Positions 10,453 through 18,361 are shown, counted from the first letter of the stretch. The stretch is 18,423 nucleotides of DNA from Entrophospora sp. SA101 (GCA_958430865.1 CAUDNR010004622.1:2806-21228); one strand, 5' to 3'. Translations and numbers: made by a program. The notes: generated by a model from the letters alone, not told the origin.

Positions 10453-10568
10453 GTTACGACACCCAGTATTCCCATGTTGTCCCCAACCATAGTACTGACT
10501 GGGCCATTAGTGGTTTAACTTCGGAGATCGGACGGGTTCCGGTGCTTTTCACTATGTATGGCCGTAAC
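10453..10568 (-). rRNA. 5S ribosomal RNA
   Basis: On the minus strand the gene reads from GTTACGGCCATAC at 10568 to GGTGTCGTAAC at 10453; the two ends pair to form helix I. Inside are the conserved CCCGTCCGATCTCCGAAGTT and AGTTAAACC of loops B/C (the internal promoter A-box region) and TGGGAATAC near the 3' end. Length is about 116 nt, slightly shorter than the 118-120 typical of fungi, partly depending on exact end choice. A T-rich terminator follows. It stands alone, not next to 18S/28S genes, which fits the dispersed rDNA known for Rhizophagus. It converges on muskelin, 98 bases from that stop codon. The C-box area (GGTTGGGGACAACATGGG) departs from the usual GGATGGGTGACC pattern, so this may be a variant copy. 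Confidence 0.96.
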
Positions 10569-10823
10569 TGTGAGTAATAATTAATATTTATTTCTTGTAA
10601 AGATAAACTATTTTGGTATGATGGTAATAATTATTTTCTTTTTTTCAAGAACCCACTGTTATATATTTATTTAAGGAATGCGGATGGTTTTTTATTTTTC
10701 TAAAATAAAAAAATCTTCATTTACAAAGTAAATTTATATTTTATTGACGCTAATTTTTTTATTAGTTTTGGATGATTGATTATTTCACATTATAATTTTT
10801 GATGATGAATTGGACGAGTCCCC
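10569..10823. other. Upstream flank of 5S gene, no gene seen
   Basis: Directly upstream of the 5S 5' end (minus strand) lies an AT-rich TAAATATTAATTATT, a possible TATA-like element of the kind some fungi require for 5S transcription. The rest is A/T-rich without a coding pattern. Confidence 0.45.
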
Positions 10824-11171
10824 TCAACCTTCTGATGATGATGACGATTGTTGACTATTATTATTTCTGGCATGTAATGTTTCAAACAATTTAATACTGT
10901 CTTGTTTTAATTCATGCATTTCTTGTTTAGTTCCTTCAGTATTCGCATCTTCTCCTTTTGCAATTACATCTTTTAATTTCCCCATTTTTCTTTAAGTTTT
11001 TAGTGACAACTCTGCATCCACCTAATTTTTGAATTGATCTAAATGTTTCTCTATTTCATAAATTATTGATTAGCTTGCCTCAATAACATCTTTATGTTTT
11101 GTACCTGATTCTGCGAATTTTTCAGTTTCCTCAATCATCTTGCCGACTTTATTCTTTGTAAGCGTATGAGA
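10824..11171 (-). pseudogene. Decayed lysine/glutamate-rich, probably coiled-coil, protein
   Basis: One minus-strand frame reads protein-like for 116 codons but is interrupted by three stops (after GTKHKDVIEAS, after IEKHLDQFKN and after VDAELSLKT). The last part, from ATG at 10985 to TGA at 10824-10826, is open for 53 codons and ends in a run of Ser and EG. The text is charged and helical in style (KMIEETEKFAESG, KQEMHELKQDSIKLFETL). No family recognised. Because all the pieces share a single frame, point mutations in a once-intact gene explain it better than introns. The last 53 codons could still be a small gene. Confidence 0.5.
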
Positions 11172-11721
11172 CTAAAAGTTTTAAAGGAATATTAACTAAA
11201 GACTTTCCAGCAAATGGTAATCCCAAAGCACTTTCTGAACATTATTCATGGAAATAATTGGTTAAACTGTGAGTTATGACTATAACGAATCATTTGACAG
11301 GAGATTAGTTCAACTTTTAAAGCTAGGGTTGAGAGGTAAATATGACAGCAATTTTGGAGATTGTATATAGATGAAATGAAAGGTTGGTCGCTAGAATAAT
11401 AATTTATGCCCCTCAACACATGAAGAGAATTTAGGCACAGTGCGGACCATCTATACTTAAAAGATAAAAAATTTGAAATATTATGTGATCCCACATAAAA
11501 ACCACCACCATTGAATTCAGCTTTAAAAAGTAAGTCAAATTCGTGTAAAAATAAAGGAAATAAGTATTAATATATAGTAATATATGGAAAAAATTTTATT
11601 GCACAAAATTTACTTAGTCTCAATTTCTTATAACAAAATTTGGTCTGTTGATAAAATTTGAAGCTTGAGTCACAAATAATAAAAAACTTATCGGCTAACT
11701 TTTTTAGCTAATTGATTATAG
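11172..11721 (+). other. Unrecognised coding-like remnants, no intact gene
   Basis: Two short plus-strand open pieces look protein-like: one from about 11177 to 11258 (SFKGILTKDFPANGNPKALS..SWK stop) and one from about 11264 to 11373 (YDYNESFDRRLVQLLKLGLRG..FGDCI stop), in different frames. They could be fragments of one dead gene continuing to the open frames at 11722-12164. I recognise no family. The minus-strand open frame of 82 codons at 11246-11494 over the same bases is rich in Ser, Leu, Tyr and Cys and has no recognisable motif. Confidence 0.3.
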
Positions 11722-11928
11722 ATGATCTGCACCGTAGTTAAATTATCGACATTTAAACTCGAATTACAAATATCGTCACCCAACCACAACAAAGACCAAT
11801 TGTATTATTATGAAAAAAGCACCCGAACATTTACCTTCAACTTAACACCGTTTGCAATGATTACCCAATTCAATGGAAACTTGAATACCCTACATATTCA
11901 AGGTTTAGGTCTGATCAAAGATCAATGA
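11722..11928 (+). CDS. Unrecognised 68-codon open frame
   Basis: ATG at 11722, TGA at 11926-11928. The protein has mixed polar composition (KLELQISSPNHN, FNLTPFAMITQFNGNLN) and no signal peptide, membrane segment or motif that I know. Its stop overlaps the ATG of the next open frame (ATGA, 11925-11928), which in a eukaryote suggests one former gene broken by a frameshift, not two genes. Existence as a working gene is doubtful. Confidence 0.3.
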   Translation: MICTVVKLSTFKLELQISSPNHNKDQLYYYEKSTRTFTFNLTPFAMITQFNGNLNTLHIQGLGLIKDQ

Positions 11929-12164
11929 CATTAGGTGGTTATGAATCTGCAAGTTCGAAAAAAAATAGGTTAGGGGAAAACAAAGAGAAAAAGAAAGTCA
12001 AGAGAAACTGGTATATTCCAGAATTCCATCCTAGATGGTTTACTAAAGAAATTGAAGAGGCTACAGGCGAAAAAGAATGGAAACTCAATCACAAGCATTG
12101 GAAAGAAAAAGAATGTGTTGATAGAGAAAAAAAGAATGTGAAGGTATTAGGGAATTCTAAATGA
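11925..12164 (+). CDS. Unrecognised 79-codon basic open frame
   Basis: ATG at 11925, stop TGA at 12162-12164. The product is strongly lysine/glutamate-rich (KNRLGENKEKKKVKRNW, HWKEKECVDREKKNVK) with a central segment WYIPEFHPRWFTKEIEEATG. No family recognised. It overlaps the previous open frame by four bases in another frame. The two may be exons or halves of a single disrupted gene; I find no clear splice pair that joins them. Confidence 0.3.
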   Translation: MTLGGYESASSKKNRLGENKEKKKVKRNWYIPEFHPRWFTKEIEEATGEKEWKLNHKHWKEKECVDREKKNVKVLGNSK

Positions 12165-12374
12165 AACATTGACGATGACGGCATTTTTTAAATATATAGA
12201 TTTACTTAATATTCACATTTTATTCTACTATATACGACGATTATCTACACAATAAATTAAAATTTCTATTTAAAAAATTCATAGTAGTACGATTTATCTT
12301 TTATGGAATATCCATTATGAAAAGAATTCATAAGTAAATGAATGAAAAATTTTATAATTATTTATAAACAAAAA

Positions 12375-13524
12375 ATGAATGAAGAAATTATCGCAAAAAA
12401 AGAAAATGATGATGACAAAACTTCTGAAGTAGCGACGTTAAATAATAATGATAACGATAATGATGATAATAACGATAAAAGTGTCAATTTAATTAAACAT
12501 GATGATTTAATAAATAATGATAATGATACTTCTATCAAACAAAATTCATCGCCTCTATCATCTCCATCATCTTCATCTTTAACAACAACAACAACATCAA
12601 CAGAAAATTTCTCATACACATTATTGTCACAAGAAACCAATTTATTAACGTTGGTTGATGAAGTTTTAGTAGAAATATGCGAATACTTGCTACCATCAGA
12701 TTTATATACTTTATCAACAGTTTGCAAAAAGCTGCGAAAATTTCTATGGTCTAATTCACCATATACACAACAAATATGGCGTAACTCGCGTATAAAGCAT
12801 TGTGATAAACAAATGCAAGTAGATAGACCGCCACCACCAAATGTTTCAGAACAACAATATATTTGGTTGAGTATTTTGGCAACAAAATGTTACTTTTGTG
12901 ACGCTGAAGTTAAAAATAATGAAGCATTGAGATGGGAATTTAAAATATTAATTTGTGAAAGTTGTTTAGTAGAAAAAACAATTAGGTAAAATATGATTAT
13001 GATTATGATTATATTATATTCTTCTATATTACATTATTAAATATAAAAAATCCCTAATAATAATAATAACCACAATAATAATAACATTTTTTATTATTGC
13101 TTTTTTTAGCTTTGAAGATCTTAAAAAAACAGATAGGTATCCAGATGAAATGTTTCGATGTTTACCATATGTTGAACACATAAAACATCCTAGTATTAAT
13201 CAGAGCTTCTTGCCACCAAGGCTTACTTTTACTGATATCAATGTTGATAATGATGTTAACAATGACAGTAAAGATGCAGCTAATAATAGTGATATTTTTA
13301 TAAATGAAAATTCTTATTTCTTGGAGAAAGACGTAAATAAATTTCTTGAAGAATATAATAATTTTACTGTATCATTACTAAGAGATGAATGTATTGAAGA
13401 AAAGAAAAAAAGTTTAAGAGAGTATATGAAGGCAATACAAGAAAGAAAAAAAGAGGAGGCACGAAAATTAACAAAAGAAATAGTATTTTATCATATTGGT
13501 CGCATGGGAGGAAGATCACAATGA
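12375..13524 (+). CDS. F-box protein with two CxxC pairs, two exons
   Basis: F-box proteins bring substrates to SCF ubiquitin ligases by binding Skp1. Exons 12375-12985 and 13110-13524 join AG|GTAAAATATG to TTTTTTTAG|C and give 341 residues. I chose the ATG at 12375; an in-frame ATG at 12342 would add 11 hydrophobic residues. Residues 1-90 are low complexity (Asn/Asp runs, then Ser/Thr runs). The F-box is about 91-138: LVDEVLVEICEYLLPSDLYTLSTVCKKLRKFLWS...IWRNS. Two cysteine pairs, C172xxC175 and C194xxC197, look like a small zinc-binding ribbon; this is inference. The C-terminal third has an Asn/Asp-rich insert and then a charged, probably coiled-coil stretch (about 280-325), ending HIGRMGGRSQ. 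No WD40, LRR or kelch substrate domain is present, so the substrate cannot be predicted. Confidence 0.85.
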
Positions 13525-13754
13525 ATAATTATTCTTCTTACTTATCTACCAGTAAATAAAAATATATATTTAAATAATGTTCTAATCGCACATTAGTTTG
13601 TATTTTTCTCATAATTTCAATTCAAAAATATAAATTTTATTATTATTATAAAAATGTTCTTGATTTAGAGCTAGAGTTAAGCACTTTTAATTGATAAAGA
13701 AAACGATCCTAAATGGAACCCAAGTACTATATATATAAGAAACTTGAATTTTGA
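13525..13754. other. 3' flank of the F-box gene, no gene seen
   Basis: AT-rich. Contains AAATAAAAAT at about 13555-13563, close to the stop, which could serve for polyadenylation. A short TATATATATA run lies near 13730. Confidence 0.4.
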
Positions 13755-13907
13755 AAAGTACCCCCATCTGAAGGAGAAATTCGTATGGTGATTACCGAAT
13801 CGGAAGCTATTGATTTCTTTCTAAAAAATCGTAAATTAACAATTGAGTTCCTGAAAAGTTCTAGATTAAAATATCATCTCTTAATGACAGAAGAGTACAC
13901 AGGATAA
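13755..13907 (+). pseudogene. Short unrecognised coding remnant
   Basis: A plus-strand frame opens after TGA at 13752-13754 and reads protein-like for about 50 codons (VPPSEGEIRMVITESEAIDF, FLKNRKLTIEFLKSSRL) to TAA at 13905-13907. Codon choice resembles the real genes here. It has no credible full-length context on either side; the nearest ATG is internal. Probably a fragment of a former gene; family not recognised. Confidence 0.35.
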
Positions 13908-14266
13908 TTTAAAAATTAATATAATTACACAGTTCAAATTTTTAATATTATCGTTTAATTTGAGTTTTTTACATAATATCGTTCTATAATGTGTATTAAT
14001 TAAGAAATAGAAAAGTACAATGGATATTATTAATATTACACTCCGCGTTGTTAAAATCGCTGGTTCCAAATTAGAAAGATCGTCTACTGTTCAATAATAT
14101 ATAAATTTCACATATTTCACACCAACCCAACATTATTAACCAAAGTAATAAGTTATTCTTATTTGCCCTGCCTGAACAATTATTATTACATGTCACATAT
14201 ACTATAGGTCTTTTTTATTAACATGATATTAAAACCATTCTAAACTGGATTAGAAAATGAGCCCGA
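13908..14266. other. Intergenic, no supported gene
   Basis: AT-rich with no recognisable domain. A 62-codon minus-strand open frame (13881-14069) codes a hydrophobic Ile/Leu-rich string of the kind chance produces in such sequence. Confidence 0.5.
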
Positions 14267-14362
14267 ATCCCTAAACCGTTTCGAAACTCCTAAACTGTTA
14301 AATTCCTAAACTGTTTTTGACATTCCTAAACTATTTTGAAACTCCTAAACTATTTCAAAACC
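14267..14362. repeat. Imperfect tandem repeat of a TCCTAAACTGTTTTGAAAC-like unit
   Basis: Five adjoining units start with TCCCTAAAC or TCCTAAAC and continue with variants of cgtttcgaaac, tgttaaat, tgtttttgacat, tattttgaaac and tatttcaaaac. Unit length is about 16-21 bases. The first unit holds the palindrome GTTTCGAAAC. The CCCTAAA core resembles telomere-type repeats, but unit length and divergence speak against telomeric origin. Confidence 0.75.
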
Positions 14363-14704
14363 CCAAACCAAACAAATATTTTTTTTTAATCTTTATTTTT
14401 TATTTTTGCTTATTAAAAAGAAACAACCAAAATACTATTATTATAAAATAATAATTGGTGGAAGTGAATTGCAAATACCACAAGTCACAAAAGCCTTTGA
14501 AATTGAATTCCTGCACATTCTTTTAATAATATCTCATCTTTATCCCAAAAATTAGCAAGTAATTGTGTATTTGCTTTATATGCTGCATTTTCTAAAGATT
14601 CACTTAACCATCTCTTTCTGCAACAATATACATTCACTCAATGGACAAAAGTTTGTACCCAAAAATTATTTTGCATTTTTACAAAATCCTACTAAATAAA
14701 TAAT

Positions 14705-15010
14705 TGTGACCTTTACACCATTTTAAAGTTATGGTTCTTGAAAAAGTTTTTTATTATTGTTAAATCTTTATTTATGAAGTTTTTGTTATGATAAAACTAA
14801 AAATGAAATCAGCATTAAAATTACAAAATTGATGATCATTTTGATTTGCACTTTTCTAAAAATTATAATTGCGATTTTTATATCATTTGAAAGCATTGGC
14901 TCTTAAAAAAATTTTATTGATACCAAATTTTATTTTGTGAAATTTTTAATTATGATAACATTAAAAATAAATTTGGCATTAAAATTATGGAATCATGAAA
15001 TTGATGGCCA
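14705..15010 (+). repeat. Two diverged tandem copies of the subterminal repeat at the left end
   Basis: Copy A (about 14705-14840) and copy B (about 14869-15010) share the order: short ttta(c/t)a(c/t)catttt block, a gttctTgaaaaagttttttatt-like block, a ttatgataa(a/c)a(c/t)taaaaat block, and g(g/c)cattaaaattac/atgg...gatgat(c/g)g at the end. The same module occurs once, inverted, near the right end. The arrangement resembles the IR/DR layout of some Tc1 elements. Confidence 0.65.
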
Positions 15011-15025
15011 TTTTTTTTTTAAAAA

Positions 15026-15313
15026 ATGGGAACAAATTGTGAATTAACAGGGATGTCTGAGAAGGAGCACATCCTTCTTGAAAATTGGCCTTCTCATTTA
15101 CCAGACCTTAATCCCATTGAGTACTTATGGGATGAACTTGGCCAAAGATTAAAAAATCGATTTGAACATCCAAAAACTTTGGGAGAGTTGGAAATTTTCT
15201 TGAGACAAGAATGGGAACAAATTCCTTGTGAAAAATATTTGAATTTGATTGATAGTATTCCCAGAAGGATAGAAGAATGTATTGCCAACAATGGTTGGTC
15301 AACCAGATATTAA
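15026..15313 (+). pseudogene. Tc1-like transposase C-terminal remnant
   Basis: The frame codes ENWPSHLPDLNPIEYLWDEL, carrying the catalytic Glu of the DDE triad, then a helical segment (LGELEIFLRQEWEQIP) and IPRRIEECIANNGWSTRY, ending TAA at 15311-15313. It aligns along its length with the end of the first transposase (WPSQSPDLNPIEHLW ... SMPRRVEAVIDNNGRPTRY) but is clearly diverged, so the two elements belong to related, not identical, families. The first about 20 residues of the open frame are not transposase-like and come from the deletion junction. Both catalytic Asp residues are missing, so no activity is possible. Confidence 0.9.
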
Positions 15314-15369
15314 GATAGTAATAAATAATATTTTTTTGAAATTGGACATAAAATTTTATCTGTTAAAAT

Positions 15370-15505
15370 TGATCATCCATTTTATAATTTTAAAGTCAAA
15401 TTTATTTTTAATTTTTTCATTGTAAAAATTTCACAAGATAAAAATTTGTTATTAATAAAAAACTTCTCGAGAACCAGAACTTTGAAATGATGTAAAGAAC
15501 ACAAA
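15370..15505 (-). repeat. Inverted copy of the subterminal repeat at the right end
   Basis: Read on the minus strand this segment matches the order of blocks in the two left-end copies (catttcaaagttctggttct, aagttttttatta, cttgtgaaatttttac, aaaaataaatttgac, ggatgatca). It agrees better with copy A in its first half and copy B in its second half. Confidence 0.65.
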
Positions 15506-15701
15506 TATTTATTTAATATAATTTTGAGAAAATCTCAAAATAATTTTTGGGTACAAACTTTTTGTCCATTGAGTGTATATCTTTTTTTGATATTTTCTTT
15601 AATATATTTACATTCATGTGCCAAATGGATTTGCAGTTTTTAACAACTTCATTGCTACATTCACAATTACATGCTTTTGCGTTTGGCTCCAAAATGCCCT
15701 A

Positions 15702-16435
15702 GATGTTTTAATGAATAAAATTCAAAATGTTGTCAAATTGCATTTTTTGGTCACCCACCATGTTTTTTTTGAATTTGATGAATTATTTATATCTACATCA
15801 GTATTGTTTGACATTATTGTGGTTAAAAAAAATTATATATATTTTTAAGAAAAAATTTTATGTTAATATTTATATTGATTTAAACTATACCAATGATTTA
15901 ATTAATTAATTGTCAAGATAATAATATCAAAATAAAAGGAACTTTGATAAAAACATTGGAAAATTAATAAATAAATCAAAATGATTTATGAAAGTTGCAT
16001 ATAAAGAAAATCGGAAAAACTGATCAAGAATATTGTTAATAAAATAATTGATTCATGGAAAATATCTCAAACAGATATTTTAACATTCTAAAATGCAATG
16101 GACTTTAATTCTCAGATTAAATTTATATTTAGAAATAACTTGAACAAAATGTCATATGATCATAAAAATCAGTTTAGTTTCAAAAGTAGTTTGGGGTTTC
16201 TAAACAACAGGAGAGACTGTTCTGGGAACACAAAATTAACAGGAGGGAACACAAAATTTTAACCCATGCAATTTATTGATTGACCAATTAAAATCGTGAA
16301 TTTGATAACGTAGAAATAAATATGGGATTGATTCATTTTGTCAACAATCACTTCACCAACAATTGTTTCATTAACGAATTTAAGAAGTTGGAAGCAACCA
16401 TGTGACAAACCATTGAAGTAGTTTAATAAATTAAA
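15702..16435. other. Intergenic, small direct repeat only
   Basis: No gene supported. The 76- and 60-codon plus-strand open frames at 15618-15909 lie opposite the split relic and are low-complexity. At about 16224-16260 GGGAACACAAAATT occurs twice, 21 bases apart, together with AACAGGAG (also at 16205). Confidence 0.5.
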
Positions 16436-16588
16436 ATGGACTACTCAAAAATGTATTTAAAAGGTTGGTTTTTGACTTGGTTGAAGAATAACTCTCTTCC
16501 TAACTCTTCTCTTGACCATATCTCTCAATATAATCAAAATAACCTTAATATAACAAATGTCAATGAAATGATCACAAACACAACGTAA
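16436..16588 (+). CDS. Doubtful 50-codon open frame
   Basis: ATG at 16436 to TAA at 16586-16588. The product begins MDYSKMYLKGWFLTWLKNN and continues Asn-rich (YNQNNLNITNVNEM). No motif. It may be a remnant or chance; no neighbouring exon with good splice sites was found. Confidence 0.2.
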   Translation: MDYSKMYLKGWFLTWLKNNSLPNSSLDHISQYNQNNLNITNVNEMITNTT

Positions 16589-16810
16589 TTAAGATACGTG
16601 ATCAAGGCGAAAAATGAACAACGCACGGATAAAGTTATTTTTATTGAGTGAACATTCATTTAAAGAGAGTGCATTTGGAATTAAAGAGAAAAATCTTTAT
16701 CTTTTAACATTTTATCAATTATTCAAAAACATCAAATCTAATATATATATATACCATTTACTATATTAATGTCGTTATAATTATTCTAATTTTTATTTAG
16801 TATATTCTTT

Positions 16811-17262
16811 AACTCTTAAAATTATCTTTATTCCATTGTTTCTTCTTCCAAATTTTCAATTTGTCTGATTCCCATTTAATAACACAATTCCAAGTACCAG
16901 CTTCTTCTAAACTTAAATAATAATACCTTGATATAAGCATTTGTTTTTCAAATCTTTCAAATTATCGGATTTTAAAAAGAAACGTGAGACGCTGTCGAAT
17001 TTTCAAAGATTATAAACTATCAATCAATAAAATCAAATTCATCGCATGTCACAATGCTCGGGATTTTTATTACGACTATTTGATAGAGCTGCTTTTAAAG
17101 TATGAAGGTGCAGCCTTTAAAATGTTTGAATGAGCTTTATATTAAAGATTCCAACATCATCCCGGACCACTCCAACTTTAACTTCTACGTCATAAAAGTC
17201 TGGTTCATTCAACAACTTTGTTAAATCATTTACAAATTTACTTGCATGTTTTAATGGCGAAG
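16811..17262 (-). pseudogene. BTB-domain protein pseudogene (BTB and BACK parts)
   Basis: The minus strand reads HASKFVNDLTKLLNEPDFYD, then VEVKVG, the start of a BTB/POZ domain (about 17248-17160). A one-base frameshift follows, after which KAHSNILKAAPSYFKSS (about 17150-17095) continues the BTB core (the FKAHS.ILxAxSPYFKSAL pattern); stops come next. Further on, FLLKSDNLKDLKNKCLYQ and, in another frame, EEAGTWNCVIKWESDKL and QWNKDNF correspond to the BACK-region pattern LLKRDDLxxEE.xxWDxxIKWG. At least two frameshifts and several stops make this a dead gene. BTB-BACK(-TLDc) genes form a large expanded family in Rhizophagus (family knowledge), which supports the organism guess. BTB proteins of this type are usually cullin-3 adaptors. 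Confidence 0.78.
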
Positions 17263-17502
17263 GTTTTCATTAGAATTAAAAGGTTGCTAATTAGCATTGT
17301 GATATAATAAATGAGATTTTTTTTTATCATGCGTGAACCTATTTCGTGATTGATTGTAAGTATGACAGGGCAGGACTAATAGGAAATAAAAGGGCATATT
17401 GAGATTATCTACAGGATGAGTATATTCTCACGGAGGGCAAATATGCATTTTTGTGAATTCCTCTTGTCATTTAATTTAAAGGAAAGGAGAGAATAATAAA
17501 TA
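17263..17502. other. Intergenic, nothing recognised
   Basis: Mixed AT-rich sequence with a few GC-richer patches (gacagggcaggac at 17364; ctcacggagggc at 17427). No open frame, hairpin or RNA signal that I can support. Confidence 0.4.
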
Positions 17503-17745
17503 TCATTCGGAAAATTCCCCAAGCATTGACATTCGTTGAAAATCAAAAAACTTGTTCACCCACCTGCCATCCAAATAAGTATATATAATGGGACTCGTTT
17601 GCAGTTTAGGATTGTTGAATTTGGCCATGACTTTATGTCCTTCCCGTGCTTGTTTTCGAGAGAGTATGGTGTGCATAATTTTAATAATGGAGAAGCTAGT
17701 TTCACCTGGTTTTCTTTCAGGAGATAGAGTAGAAGTGCATGGTTT
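17503..17745 (-). CDS. Unrecognised 80-codon open frame, possible exon
   Basis: Between stop codons the minus strand is open for 80 codons and reads protein-like: LSPERKPGETSFSIIKIMH, ILSRKQAREGHKVMAKFNNP, IIYTYLDGRWVNKFFDFQRM, ending GEFSE and TGA at 17503-17505. It has no ATG at the start; an AG at its upstream edge (CTGAAAG|AAAACC) could be a splice acceptor, and the first internal ATG leaves 48 codons. The opposite strand is also open (17536-17727, 63 codons from a TTG), so only one of the two can be real. The minus reading looks the better protein, but I cannot name a family. Confidence 0.35.
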   Translation of the reverse strand, partial: KPCTSTLSPERKPGETSFSIIKIMHTILSRKQAREGHKVMAKFNNPKLQTSPIIYTYLDGRWVNKFFDFQRMSMLGEFSE

Positions 17746-18360
17746 TTATTATAGGCAGTAGAATGAAATTGGATTTCTTCATATACACTTATTCAACTTT
17801 TTCTCATACGTCACATTTCGTGGTATCCCAAAGATATCCCAACTTTATAAAAAGGCTTTTAGTTCTTCTCAACTAAGTATGCAAAAATTTAAATATTCTC
17901 TTATTTAAGTATCCGAAAAATATTGACAAAAACCTCCTATATGACAAAGCAGTAATAGTATTGACTAAAGGTAGTTCCTTATCAAGAACCATTTTGACAA
18001 TTTGACTAGAGTAAAAAATCTTAAACACTTGACGAAGACGAAAATAGTAAATAAATATTCTTTTTTTGACAATTGCTCAATTTTTATCTAAATATAACAA
18101 TTAATAAATATAATAATATATTTTAAAAAAAACAAAGCTAATTCACACTATGAAATTTTTTAATAATTATTCTAACACAAAATTTTATATAATAATTATA
18201 CAAGTTTTGAAGATTTTGCATATAAAATTACATGTTTCTATATTTTTTAGAACTTTGTCAATTAAAATAAAAGAAATCTGATTAATTTTTGAAAAAAAGT
18301 ATTGGATCAGACAGCCATTATCCTGCTTATGTTCAATAGTACTTAAGAATGTTAACAGTC
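17746..18360. other. Intergenic, possible isolated TATA box
   Basis: TTTATAAAAAGG at about 17844-17855 is a well-formed TATA box on the plus strand, but no gene starts after it within about 500 bases. The region downstream is very AT-rich. The 75-codon minus-strand open frame (18185-18412) runs over the hairpin repeat and has no recognisable motif. Confidence 0.4.
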
Positions 18361-18361
18361 C

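Larger units (their letters stand above)
14635..15575 (+). mobile_element. Internally deleted Tc1-like transposon with both ends (941 bp)
   Basis: The element starts CACTCAATGGACAAAAG at 14635 and ends with its inverted copy at 15575. The first about 40 bases of the two ends match apart from one A (AAAAG versus AAAAAG). Similarity continues, diverged, for roughly 200 bases inward, so the inverted repeats are long. The right flank is TA; the left flank is TT, probably a mutated TA target copy. Only the C-terminal third of the transposase remains (15026-15313). With N-terminal and first catalytic residues gone it is non-autonomous. It could in principle be moved by a related full-length transposase elsewhere in the genome (inference). 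Confidence 0.92.
14485..15698 (-). pseudogene. Coding relic split by the Tc1-like insertion, possibly SWIM zinc-finger type
   Basis: Two minus-strand protein-like pieces flank the 14635-15575 element. Right of it (15698 to 15577): EPNAKACNCECSNEVVKNCK followed by SIWHMNV. Left of it (14634 to 14485): RKRWLSESLENAAYKA, TQLLANFWDKDEILLK and a TGA stop at 14485. Removing the element puts them one base apart in frame, and a TAG lies just upstream of the first piece, so the gene was already dead or has decayed since. The CNC...CKxIW pattern resembles a SWIM zinc finger (CxCx(n)CxH), common at the end of MULE transposases, but the final His is Ser here. Family assignment is tentative. Confidence 0.4.

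Noticed and set aside
12362..12727. 121-codon minus-strand open frame
   Set aside because: It is the reverse of the Asn/Asp and Ser/Thr low-complexity region of the F-box gene.
5770..13590. Shared 13-base string AATCGCACATTAG in an Spt6 intron (about 5773) and downstream of the F-box gene (about 13587)
   Set aside because: A few matches of this length are expected by chance in an 18-kb AT-rich window; the flanks do not match.
13881..14069. 62-codon hydrophobic minus-strand open frame, possible membrane protein
   Set aside because: Composition follows from AT-rich DNA (Ile, Leu, Phe, Asn); no start context, splice partner or motif.
14261..14285. GCCCGAATCC as a possible tRNA T-arm or telomeric tract
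   Set aside because: No paired acceptor or D arm within tRNA distance, and the following CCTAAAC units are irregular, unlike telomere repeats.
15618..15909. Two overlapping plus-strand open frames of 76 and 60 codons
   Set aside because: They lie in different frames over the same AT-rich bases, opposite the split relic, and have low-complexity Phe/Asn text.
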